Source: Anaerolineales bacterium UBA3082
GTDB taxonomy: Bacteria > Chloroflexota > Anaerolineae > UBA7937
Reading direction: 5' to 3'
Assembly: GCA_002366595.1 (NCBI GenBank)
Contig: DFBK01000019.1
Location: forward strand, 1-18,396
DNA: 18,396 nt
Shown here: positions 7,850 to 15,701 of the stretch, in pieces
Position numbering within the stretch: the stretch's first letter is position 1
How the letters are laid out: every line of letters begins with the position of its first letter
Translations under genes and position numbers: made by a program
Notes under the pieces: generated by a model
The model's input: only the letters and a program-made list of their open reading frames with translations
Told to the model about the DNA's origin: nothing
The model's database searches: none

Positions 7850-8061
7850 AGGGGCTGAGAAACGGTGATGCTTCGATAGTATATCACGAAGTCGATGAAG
7901 AAGGAAACCACCATTATTGGTTTTATGATGGAGGCAAAAGGGTAGGTTTGGATTGGGGGGAGATAGGGCATATTCCAAATGGTGGTGATCGGTTTCCTCA
8001 CCCAGAAAGGGACATAGACCTCCGATTAGATGACATTCTTTGGGCCGATGACGGCCCTTAA
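7846..8061 (+). CDS. Small hypothetical protein, third gene of the 6591-8061 cassette
   Basis: I do not recognise this 71-residue protein. Its ATG overlaps the TGA of the nuclease-like gene (ATGA), with AGGTAGG just upstream, so it is almost certainly co-translated with it. The sequence is acidic, rich in Asp, His and Trp, with strands ASIVYHEVDEEG and HHYWFYDGGKRVGLDWGEIG and a C-terminal tail DIDLRLDDILWADDGP. The gene is A+T-rich like the rest of the cassette. It could be an immunity, adaptor or DNA-mimic-like protein, but nothing in it proves a role. Confidence 0.6.
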   Translation: MKGLRNGDASIVYHEVDEEGNHHYWFYDGGKRVGLDWGEIGHIPNGGDRFPHPERDIDLRLDDILWADDGP

Positions 8062-8070
8062 GCCTTTTTT
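8042..8070 (+). terminator. Possible terminator at the end of the three-gene cassette
   Basis: GGGCC (8042-8046) and GGCCC (8053-8057) form a 5-bp stem overlapping the last codons of the small gene. A run of six T (8065-8070) follows after 7 bases. The gap between stem and T run weakens the call. If real, it would insulate the cassette from the carboxyltransferase gene. Confidence 0.3.
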
Positions 8071-8130
8071 CTCGTGGCGTCAGATGTTACCACCTGCCAG
8101 CACCTATAGCGCAGACTAGGGGAGGCCATT

Positions 8131-9681
8131 GTGGCTACTGATCCCAAAATCGAGAGGCTAAGAAAACTCCGCGAGGAAGCCAAACTTGGCGGAGGGCCGG
8201 AACGGATAGAAAGGCAACATAAGCGGGGGAAACTGACCGCTCGGGAGCGGTTGGACCTCCTCTTAGATGAGAATTCTTTCCACGAACTCGACATCTTCGT
8301 CACCCACCGGGCCACCGGCTTCGGTATGGAGGAGAAGAGGTACCTCGGCGATGGAGTGGTCACCGGTTACGGCACCATCGATGGCCGGCTAGTCTATGTC
8401 TTCTCCCAAGATTTCACCGTCTTCGGGGGAGCCTTGGGCGAGGCCTACGCGGAGAAGATCTGCAAGGTAATGGACTTGGCTATGAGGAATGGCGCGCCCG
8501 TCATCGGGCTCAACGACTCCGGGGGGGCCCGCATCCAAGAAGGGGTGGAGAGCCTGGGAGGGTACGCCGATATCTTCGTACGCAATACGCTGGCCTCTGG
8601 AGTCATCCCCCAGATATCGGCGGTTATGGGCCCTTGCGCGGGCGGGGCCGTCTATTCCCCGGCCATTACCGACTTCATCATTATAGTCCAGGGCACCAGT
8701 TATATGTTCGTCACCGGCCCAGATGTGGTGAAGACGGTGACCCACGAGGAGGTGACCTTCGAGGAACTCGGCGGGGCCATGGTTCACAACACCGAAAGCG
8801 GCGTGGCTCATTTCATAGCCCAGAGCGAGGAAGAATGCATCCAGATCATACGCCAACTCCTAAGTTACCTACCCCAGAACAATCTAGAAGACCCCCCTTA
8901 CATCGAGCCCACCGATGACCCCCTACGGATGGAGCCCGCTCTGGACACCATCGTCCCCGATAGCCCCACCAAGCCTTACGATATGAAGGAGGTCATCCGC
9001 CTAGTGGTAGATGACGGCGAATTCTTCGAAGTGCACGAGCATTACGCCCCAAACATCATCGTGGGCTTCGCCCGCCTCAACGGCCGCTCCGTGGGCATCG
9101 TGGCCCAGCAACCGGCCGTCTTGGCTGGCTGCCTAGACATCAACTCCGCCGATAAAGGTGCTCGTTTCGTCCGCTTCTGCGACTGCTTCAACATCCCCCT
9201 CATCACTTTCGTAGATGTTCCAGGTTTCCTCCCCGGAGTGGGCCAGGAGCATGGGGGGATCATCCGCCACGGGGCCAAACTCCTCTACGCCTACTGCGAG
9301 GCCACGGTTCCCAAAATGACGGTCATAACCCGCAAGGCTTACGGCGGGGCCTACGATGTTATGAGTTCCAAGCACGTAAGAGGGGACATCAACTACGCCT
9401 GGCCCACGGCAGAGATCGCGGTGATGGGGCCCGATGGGGCGGTGAATATCATCTTCAGAAAAGAGATCGCCGCGGCGGAGGACCCCGAGGCCGAACGGGA
9501 GCGGTTGACCAAGGAGTATAGGGAGCAGTTCGCCCACCCCTACATCGCCGCCGCTCGAGGGTACATAGATGATGTCATCGAGCCCCAAGAGACCCGCCCC
9601 CGGCTCATCAGCGCCCTGGAGATGCTACAGAACAAGAGGCAAAGCAACCCGCCCAAGAAACACGGGAATATACCGCTGTAG
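8131..9681 (+). CDS. Acyl-CoA carboxylase carboxyltransferase (beta) subunit, propionyl-CoA type
   Basis: It transfers CO2 from carboxybiotin to an acyl-CoA, probably propionyl-CoA to (S)-methylmalonyl-CoA. The 516-residue length is normal for PccB/MmdA. The N-terminal crotonase-like half has KRGKLTARERLDLLLD, DSGGARIQEGVESL, GPCAGGAVYSPA and TSYMFVTGPDVVKTVT. The C-terminal half has DVPGFLPGVGQEHGGIIRHGAK and RKAYGGAYDVMSSKH, with an aspartate at the position that, as I recall, favours short acyl-CoAs. The start is GTG 8131, with AGGGGAGG at 8118-8125. The matching biotin carboxylase and carrier genes begin only at 11519, after two inserted restriction-modification genes. Methylmalonyl-CoA decarboxylase subunits are similar, but the biotin carboxylase in the same run favours a carboxylase. 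Confidence 0.93.
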   Translation: MATDPKIERLRKLREEAKLGGGPERIERQHKRGKLTARERLDLLLDENSFHELDIFVTHRATGFGMEEKRYLGDGVVTGYGTIDGRLVYVFSQDFTVFGGALGEAYAEKICKVMDLAMRNGAPVIGLNDSGGARIQEGVESLGGYADIFVRNTLASGVIPQISAVMGPCAGGAVYSPAITDFIIIVQGTSYMFVTGPDVVKTVTHEEVTFEELGGAMVHNTESGVAHFIAQSEEECIQIIRQLLSYLPQNNLEDPPYIEPTDDPLRMEPALDTIVPDSPTKPYDMKEVIRLVVDDGEFFEVHEHYAPNIIVGFARLNGRSVGIVAQQPAVLAGCLDINSADKGARFVRFCDCFNIPLITFVDVPGFLPGVGQEHGGIIRHGAKLLYAYCEATVPKMTVITRKAYGGAYDVMSSKHVRGDINYAWPTAEIAVMGPDGAVNIIFRKEIAAAEDPEAERERLTKEYREQFAHPYIAAARGYIDDVIEPQETRPRLISALEMLQNKRQSNPPKKHGNIPL

Positions 9682-9684
9682 AGG

Positions 9685-9720
9685 AGGTGGAGTAAACACC
9701 TACCTGGAGAAGTGAGGTAG
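9685..9720 (+). promoter_or_regulatory. Adjacent inverted repeats upstream of the DNA methyltransferase gene
   Basis: AGGTG (9685-9689) pairs with CACCT (9697-9701), and CTACCT (9700-9705) pairs perfectly with AGGTAG (9715-9720). The two are mutually exclusive RNA hairpins or a cluster of related operator half-sites. They begin 4 bases after the carboxyltransferase stop and end about 35 bases before the methyltransferase ATG. Function is inferred; no controller gene is visible. Confidence 0.3.
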
Positions 9721-9754
9721 CATAAGTGAATGATTGTGAGAGGAGGACAGCCAG

Positions 9755-10729
9755 ATGGATTCACGCGATAAACTGGAAATCAGCGAAGAAGCAAGGGGCA
9801 TGACCGTAAGCGGTGATATACCAGATTTTGACTACGGGGTAATTTGGGAAGACCCCATACGTGGTCACAAAGTGGGTTGTTTGGACGCCACATCTAGAGC
9901 AGACGTCGTGCAATTGATGAATGGGCGAAAGGCTACCCTAGCAATACAAGACCCACCATACAACATCGATATCGGCGGTGTCTTTGCCAACATGCCCATC
10001 GATGACTATATAAAGTGGTCTGAAAAATGGGTGGATAACACCATCACTGCACTGGACACAAACGCATCTTTGTACATTTGGCTTGGGGCAGACATTAAGA
10101 AAGGCTTTCAACCACTGCCCGACTTCATGATTATGATGAGGAGCAAGCCAGTCGAAACGCGCAATTGTATCACCATGAGAAACCAACGGGGATATGGGAC
10201 TCAAAAGAATTGGATGGCCGTGCGACAGGAGCTGTTGTACTACACGAAAGGCAATCCTCCTTTTCACGTGCAGTACACTAATATACCCAAGAAAACCAAA
10301 GGGTATTACAAGGTAGTTAATGGTAAGCGAACGGAGAATTTGGAGAGAAGCAAATCACGCTATATCAGACCAGGGAATGTTTGGTTCGACATCCAGCAAG
10401 TCTTTTACTTGTTAGAAGAGAATGTCGAGGGTTGTTACGTTCAGAAGCCTCTGAAAGCTATAGAAAGGATCATGCATGCCAATAGTAGTGAAGGCGACCT
10501 CGTCATTGATTTCTTTGCACATTCCGGCACCACGCTTCTACAGGCGGAGATATCAAAGAGACAATGTTACACCATGGACATCTCCCCAGATTATTGTCGC
10601 ATAGCCGTCGAAAGACTTCTACACTATCGCACTACGGGAAAATTGGGATGGGGCCGCACGAAAGTCTTGGAAAAGGGTAGCATAGTCAAGAGAAGCCATG
10701 CAAAGCAGCCGGCTCTATTCGAATCATGA
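9755..10729 (+). CDS. DNA methyltransferase of a Type II-like restriction-modification pair (N6-adenine or N4-cytosine)
   Basis: This 324-residue enzyme would methylate adenine N6 or cytosine N4 in the recognition site and protect the host. The catalytic motif IV is DPPYN in AIQDPPYNIDIGG (around residue 66). The S-adenosylmethionine motif I comes late, DFFAHSGTTLLQAE (around residues 250-263), followed by the acidic strand YTMDISPDY. Motif IV before motif I is the beta-class order, with the target-recognition region between. AGGAGG (9741-9746) sits 8 bases before the ATG. The endonuclease gene follows 24 bases later in the same direction. Composition is more A+T-rich than the carboxylase genes on either side, which suggests acquisition. 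The recognition sequence cannot be read. Confidence 0.88.
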   Translation: MDSRDKLEISEEARGMTVSGDIPDFDYGVIWEDPIRGHKVGCLDATSRADVVQLMNGRKATLAIQDPPYNIDIGGVFANMPIDDYIKWSEKWVDNTITALDTNASLYIWLGADIKKGFQPLPDFMIMMRSKPVETRNCITMRNQRGYGTQKNWMAVRQELLYYTKGNPPFHVQYTNIPKKTKGYYKVVNGKRTENLERSKSRYIRPGNVWFDIQQVFYLLEENVEGCYVQKPLKAIERIMHANSSEGDLVIDFFAHSGTTLLQAEISKRQCYTMDISPDYCRIAVERLLHYRTTGKLGWGRTKVLEKGSIVKRSHAKQPALFES

Positions 10730-10753
10730 AACCTTAGCTAAAGGGATGAAAAA

Positions 10754-11458
10754 ATGGATATCGAAGAACTCAAACAGACTCTCGAAAAATGGGTGCATTC
10801 TCTCCAACCTGAGAATGAGAGTTTCCTAAGAGCGAGACTTTCAAGTCTGAAATCGGCGTTCCCTTTCAACGAATATGAATACATTTTGATGTTCCTGTTA
10901 GACAAGTCGGTGATAAGTCTTGGCGACTATGAAGAACTAAGGGAAAGCTATGTGCAGTCCAATAAGTACTTGCCCCTATATGAGATTTCCCCCCGTGTAT
11001 TTGGACAAATATGGGCGGAACAGCACATCATAGATATTGACTCGCGATTTCAGAAGCCTAGTAGATCCCTGGACCCCGACTATGCTGGTAATTACGATCT
11101 TTGGATAGAAGGTATCAGGGTCGAGGCAAAAGCGTCCAGAGCGGTTGATCAACGAACAAGAGGCCCAATCGTTACCAAATCTCTTAGGTTTGCGTCAGGA
11201 AAACCGTTCTGGATGAATTTCCAACAGATTAAAGTGGAAATGTGTGATGTGTTCATTTTCATAGGTGTATGGGTTGACGAAATCCGTTACTGGGTCATGT
11301 CCGACAGTGAAGTAAAGTCTCATCCCGGTCTAAGTCATCAACACGCAGGGGGCATTGAATACCAAATTGGCCTCACCAATCGAAATATTGAAGAGTTTGA
11401 CAAATATCTTGTTGACGCAACCCAATTGGGCGACATAGTCCTGCAAAAAGGCAGATGA
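10754..11458 (+). CDS. Probable Type II restriction endonuclease partner
   Basis: The protein is 234 residues long. It has a plausible PD-(D/E)XK active site: Asp115 in NYDLWIEG, then Glu124-x-Lys126 in IRVEAKASRA. Later it has KPFWMNFQQIK, CDVFIFIGVWVDEIRYWVM and QHAGGIEYQIGLT, which look like core strands of a nuclease rather than a methylase. The gene follows the methyltransferase with a 24-base gap, which is the main support for calling it the cognate endonuclease. I do not recognise the subfamily or target site. It is A+T-rich like its partner. The C-terminus is abrupt (VLQKGR); a frame one base away stays open for about 30 more codons (to 11537) and could be a lost tail or chance. Confidence 0.75.
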   Translation: MDIEELKQTLEKWVHSLQPENESFLRARLSSLKSAFPFNEYEYILMFLLDKSVISLGDYEELRESYVQSNKYLPLYEISPRVFGQIWAEQHIIDIDSRFQKPSRSLDPDYAGNYDLWIEGIRVEAKASRAVDQRTRGPIVTKSLRFASGKPFWMNFQQIKVEMCDVFIFIGVWVDEIRYWVMSDSEVKSHPGLSHQHAGGIEYQIGLTNRNIEEFDKYLVDATQLGDIVLQKGR

Positions 11459-11518
11459 AGACGACCTGGTTGAGCGGTACGAAATCAAGTTCGCCCCGTT
11501 CGGAAGGAAAGGCCCTAG

Positions 11519-13011
<1,493 letters not shown>

Positions 13012-13015
<4 letters not shown>

Positions 13016-13503
13016 GATACGCGGTCACCGTGGGCGACAAGGCCTACAACATCGAAGTGGGTGGCGATAGAGAGATAGAGATAGACGGCGTCCCCCACCA
13101 GGTGGACATCCAGAACATCGATGGTTACTCCCTCTTCTCCTTACTCCTAGACAACCGTTCCTACGAACTGATAGTGGAGCGGGAAGGGCAACAGTTCCGC
13201 ATACTTCTAGAAGGGGAGATGTACGCCGTTTCCGTGACGGATGAGCACGCCAGGCGTCTGATGGAGGCTCCAGCGAGGGTTCCATCAGGGGAGGTGGCGG
13301 TGAAGGCCCCCATGCCTGGCCTGGTAGTCGCCGTGCCCGCCACACTTGGCCAAGAGGTGAAGATCGGCCAGGGGCTCATAATCCTAGAAGCGATGAAGAT
13401 GGAAAACGAACTACGTGCGCCCAGGGGGGGAAGGGTGAAAGCGATCCGCGTCTCCCCAGGCCAGGTGGTGGACAAAGATCAAGTGCTGGTGGTGATAGGA
13501 TAG
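13012..13503 (+). CDS. Biotin carboxyl carrier protein of the acyl-CoA carboxylase
   Basis: The carrier moves carboxybiotin between the biotin carboxylase and the carboxyltransferase. The biotinyl domain is at the C-terminus: APMPGLVVAVPATLGQEV, then the biotinylation motif EAMKMEN with Lys129, then GQVVDKDQVLVVIG. The first 85 residues (YAVTVGDKAYNIEV...) form the beta-rich segment seen in detached carriers of PCC-like complexes, with an Ala/Pro linker much shorter than in AccB. I chose GTG 13012, giving MRYAVTVGDK and a 4-base GTGA overlap with the carboxylase stop, with GGGAGG upstream; ATG 12994 is an alternative that adds six residues. The ligase gene at 2363-3083 would biotinylate it. 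Confidence 0.92.
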
Positions 13504-13517
13504 AGGAGGCTATAGAG

Positions 13518-13841
13518 ATGCCTTTCTTCAAAGTGAAGGAACTGACCTCAACTCAAGCGCTGGAAGGGGTAAGCCGACGCGCCGTTTACTTGGACCAGGT
13601 GATGTTAACCTTCTTCGACTTTGCCCCCCATTCTATAGTGCCTATGCACAAACACCCTCACGAGCAGATCACTTTCATCATCGAGGGGAAGATGGAATTT
13701 ACCCTAGGAGACGAAATAAGAGTCCTAGAGGAAGGCGAAGGGGTCACCATCCCGCCAAACGTCGAACACGGAGCGAAAGTCCTTCACCTGCCCACCAAGG
13801 CCATAGATGCCTGGCACCCGCCCCGGGAGGATTATCGCTAG
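13518..13841 (+). CDS. Cupin-domain protein
   Basis: This single-domain cupin of 107 residues has motif 1 as MHKHPHEQITFIIEGKMEF, with the metal-binding His-x-His, and motif 2 around GVTIPPNVEHGAKV, which supplies the last histidine. Small cupins of this kind bind a metal and may act as isomerases, dioxygenases or sensors; the substrate is unknown. AGGAGG at 13504-13509 lies 8 bases before the ATG, and the gene starts 14 bases after the carrier gene, so it belongs to the carboxylase transcript. No DNA-binding domain is present. The role in acyl-CoA metabolism is not evident. Confidence 0.8.
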   Translation: MPFFKVKELTSTQALEGVSRRAVYLDQVMLTFFDFAPHSIVPMHKHPHEQITFIIEGKMEFTLGDEIRVLEEGEGVTIPPNVEHGAKVLHLPTKAIDAWHPPREDYR

Positions 13842-13856
13842 ACCCTGTCGGGTTTA

Positions 13857-13906
13857 GCCCAGTCCCCCGGCCTGGCAAGTACCGGGGCAGGCTGGCGGGA
13901 GTGGGC
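13857..13906 (+). other. Large imperfect hairpin between the cupin and RNase H-like genes
   Basis: GCCCAGTCCC (13857-13866) pairs with GGGAGTGGGC (13897-13906) with one mismatch. Inside it, CCGGCCTG is nearly complementary to CAGGCTGG. A smaller ACCC/GGGT hairpin precedes it at 13842. There is no T run, so it is not a typical terminator; it may be a processing or attenuation element, or a copy of a dispersed palindrome. Confidence 0.4.
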
Positions 13907-13928
13907 CAGGGGATAGGGTAAATAGGGT

Positions 13929-14339
13929 ATGGAGAAGATGGATTACACCCTGATTTTTGACGGCGGGAGCCTAGGCAACCCCGGGCCGGGATATGGCAGT
14001 TATCTCCTGGTCAGAAATAGGGATAGCAAAAGTAGAACCCAACGCCTCGACTTCCAGGAAGAGATGACCTCCAACCAGGCCGAATATCGAACCCTCATCG
14101 CCGGGCTGGAGGATCTCGTCTCCACCATCCGCAAGGTCGGGCGCTCTCCCCAAGGATTCTCGCTGGAGGTCAGGGGTGACAGCCGACTGATCCTTTATCA
14201 AGTGGCTAGAAGGTGGAAGACGAAGAAACCCCACCTCATGCCCCTTCGAGACAAGGTCGAGGAACTCCTAGAGGGGTTCGGCTCCATAACCCTCATCTGG
14301 CAGAGGAGGGACAAGAGCGAGAGGGTACTGGGGCACTAG
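13929..14339 (+). CDS. RNase H-like (ribonuclease HI family) protein
   Basis: The 136-residue protein has the RNase HI fold signature. Probable metal ligands are Asp11 in IFDGGSLGNPGPG, Glu52 in SNQAEYRTLI and Asp84 in VRGDSRLIL. The fourth position, usually Asp in A-D-x-L-A, appears to be Glu131 in KSERVLGH, right at the C-terminus. The basic protrusion of E. coli RNase HI is absent, as in many stand-alone members. It would cleave RNA in RNA-DNA hybrids, but activity with the Glu substitution is uncertain. The start is ATG 13929; ATG 13938, with GGAG before it, is nearly as good. It ends the long plus-strand run, just before a strong terminator. Confidence 0.82.
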   Translation: MEKMDYTLIFDGGSLGNPGPGYGSYLLVRNRDSKSRTQRLDFQEEMTSNQAEYRTLIAGLEDLVSTIRKVGRSPQGFSLEVRGDSRLILYQVARRWKTKKPHLMPLRDKVEELLEGFGSITLIWQRRDKSERVLGH

Positions 14340-14363
14340 CCGAAGGAAACGAGATAGGGCAAG

Positions 14364-14392
14364 GCCACTGACAAGTTGTCAGTGGCTTTCTT
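14364..14392 (+). terminator. Strong intrinsic terminator closing the plus-strand operon
   Basis: A perfect 10-bp stem GCCACTGACA/TGTCAGTGGC (14364-14373 and 14377-14386) has a 3-base loop and is followed by TTTCTT. It lies 25 bases after the RNase H-like stop, between convergent genes, and could also stop minus-strand transcription. Confidence 0.82.
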
Positions 14393-14441
14393 CATTGGCG
14401 TTCCAAGGGCAAGACAAACCTCAAATGGGCAGCCCACAGCC

Positions 14442-14461
14442 GAGCCCGCTCCAGCGGGTTC
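14442..14461 (-). terminator. Hairpin abutting the PIN gene stop
   Basis: GAGCCCGC and GCGGGTTC form an 8-bp stem (one G-T pair) with a 4-base loop, immediately 3' of the PIN gene stop at 14462-14464. No T run follows on the minus strand, so it may stabilise the mRNA end rather than terminate. Confidence 0.35.
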
Positions 14462-15013
14462 TTAGACGGGCTTAGATTCGGCGCTGGCAAGGTACTCATC
14501 CAATGTGATGACGTGTATGCCCCAACTGCGTTGGAGCGCGGTCCCTGCGAGAAGGATGTCCTTGTCCGATGTGAGAAAGAAGTCTCTGTTGGCGACCTTG
14601 TGGGCGTAGAGCTGTAAGGCGTCTTTTCGATTGCTGGCATAGCGCTTATGCTCAGGTTTTGAGTGAGGGAACACCGTCGCGAAGATGGCATCGATCTCGG
14701 CCTTGTCTACGAAGACGGTCGGGAATATGATAGGAAAAGTAGAAATGCTTGGGAGAGCGTAGGGCAGGTAGGAGTCTATTATGTCCTTGATGTGCCGGGG
14801 GAGCGCGCCTCCCCCGCTTTCGTAGTCCGTGAAGACCTGATTGGTGACCGCGAGCTTGCACCTGCCCGCGTCTCGGAGGGCCTTGAGGCACTTAAACTGG
14901 ACGCTCAGACTCAAGCGCTTGTCAGGGTCATTTCCATAGCGGGTTTCGCTTGGTGCACCCTCTGACCATGCCCAGTCTCTGATTATGTTGGTATCGAGCG
15001 TGAGGAGGTCCAT
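14462..15013 (-). CDS. PIN-domain protein (putative ribonuclease)
   Basis: The 183-residue protein opens with LTLDTNIIRDW, the first PIN strand with acidic Asp7. Later acidic positions are Asp131 in NRKDALQLY and Asp150/Asp152 in FFLTSDKDILLAG, the order expected of a metal-dependent PIN nuclease; Glu65 in TDYESGG is a possible further ligand. It is longer than typical VapC toxins (about 130-140), with an insertion around residues 70-125. No antitoxin gene adjoins it: upstream (15014-15119) holds only a short GCGGC/GCCGC palindrome, then the integrase scar. GAAGG lies just before the ATG. It may be an orphan toxin or former cargo of a mobile element, by inference. Confidence 0.75.
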   Translation of the reverse strand: MDLLTLDTNIIRDWAWSEGAPSETRYGNDPDKRLSLSVQFKCLKALRDAGRCKLAVTNQVFTDYESGGGALPRHIKDIIDSYLPYALPSISTFPIIFPTVFVDKAEIDAIFATVFPHSKPEHKRYASNRKDALQLYAHKVANRDFFLTSDKDILLAGTALQRSWGIHVITLDEYLASAESKPV

Positions 15014-15119
15014 GAAGAACCTTCATAGAGTGCCACGTCCAGTGGGACCCGGGGGAAGCGGCACTAGTGAGCCGCCTAACTATTGATTATACCGCATTTT
15101 CGCCGTGTAATACTCCTAA

Positions 15120-15251
15120 ATGGAGAGTTATGCGGCAAGCGTAACCATCCGCACAGAGGAGGCTTACATTAACTGGATAAAACGCTACATCCTCTTCCAC
15201 CGGAATGTGCGCGACTCCGGGTCAAGGAGGTTGACTTCGCCCAACCTCTAA
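15120..15251 (+). pseudogene. Scar of an integron-type tyrosine recombinase
   Basis: ATG 15120 opens a 43-codon frame reading MESYAASVTIRTEEAYINWI then KRYILFHR, a close likeness of the N-terminal core-binding domain of IntI/XerC-like recombinases (S-I-R-T-E-x-A-Y-V-x-W-I-K-R-F-I-L-F-H). A second piece follows in another frame at 15215-15244, LRVKEVDFAQ, matching the catalytic-domain segment LRVKDIDF. More than 100 residues between the two, and everything after, including the catalytic R, H-x-x-R and Y residues, are gone. It is therefore a deleted, inactive relic. Its end overlaps the end of the convergent deoxyribosyltransferase-like gene by 4 bases. Confidence 0.65.
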
Positions 15252-15679
15252 GTCGACAGCCCCCGCAACTCCTCCAAGCCACCCTCCCCCACGAAAGCCT
15301 CGAACTCCTCCAGCGTGGCGAAGACCTGGGTGGAAAGGAACTTCACCACCCAGTTCTCCACCAGAGGGGAGATGGTGAGGATGGGAACGCCTTTCTCGTA
15401 AGCCCGCCACATCTCGAGGGCCGTGCCCATGCTGGCCTGGGAGAGATAGGCCACCACTATATCGGCCCTACCCGCTTCCTCAATCAATTCTAAGAATGTT
15501 TGCTTGCCCTTCTCAGCATCGTAAGAGGGGCTTTCGGGGTGTAACTCCCAGGGGTCTATGATTTCGGCCTCCGGGTGCCTGGCCAGGATGATCTCCCGGA
15601 TGGCACCTCGGTACTCTTGGCCGTGCACCTCTACCCCGGGTAGTGACCCCTGCATGATCCCGGCGATGAAAACGCGCAT
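15248..15679 (-). CDS. Nucleoside 2-deoxyribosyltransferase-like protein
   Basis: The 143-residue protein starts MRVFIAGIMQGS, as in the NDT superfamily (first strand and glycine turn). Its active-site region is ADIVVAYLSQASMGTALEMW, where Glu89 is the likely nucleophile, followed by AYEKGVPILTISP. Superfamily members exchange or hydrolyse bases of deoxynucleosides or clear damaged nucleotides; substrate is not evident. I chose ATG 15679 with AAGGGG upstream; a TTG at 15685 is an alternative. It begins about 22 bases after the stop of the HD-domain gene, so both probably share the mutase transcript. A nucleotide-clearance role next to an HD phosphohydrolase is plausible but inferred. Confidence 0.78.
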   Translation of the reverse strand: MRVFIAGIMQGSLPGVEVHGQEYRGAIREIILARHPEAEIIDPWELHPESPSYDAEKGKQTFLELIEEAGRADIVVAYLSQASMGTALEMWRAYEKGVPILTISPLVENWVVKFLSTQVFATLEEFEAFVGEGGLEELRGLST

Positions 15680-15701
15680 GGACAACCCCTTACAGAAAGG
15701 A

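Noticed and set aside
8389..8856. A 155-codon minus-strand frame opposite the carboxyltransferase gene
   Set aside because: Antisense to a fully conserved coding region, no motif and no ribosome binding site; treated as a shadow.
9755..11458. Type I or Type III restriction system
   Set aside because: There is no specificity subunit and no helicase/ATPase gene; two short genes fit a Type II-like pair better.
14462..15119. VapBC-type toxin-antitoxin pair
   Set aside because: The PIN protein is longer than typical VapC, and no small antitoxin gene was found next to it on either strand.
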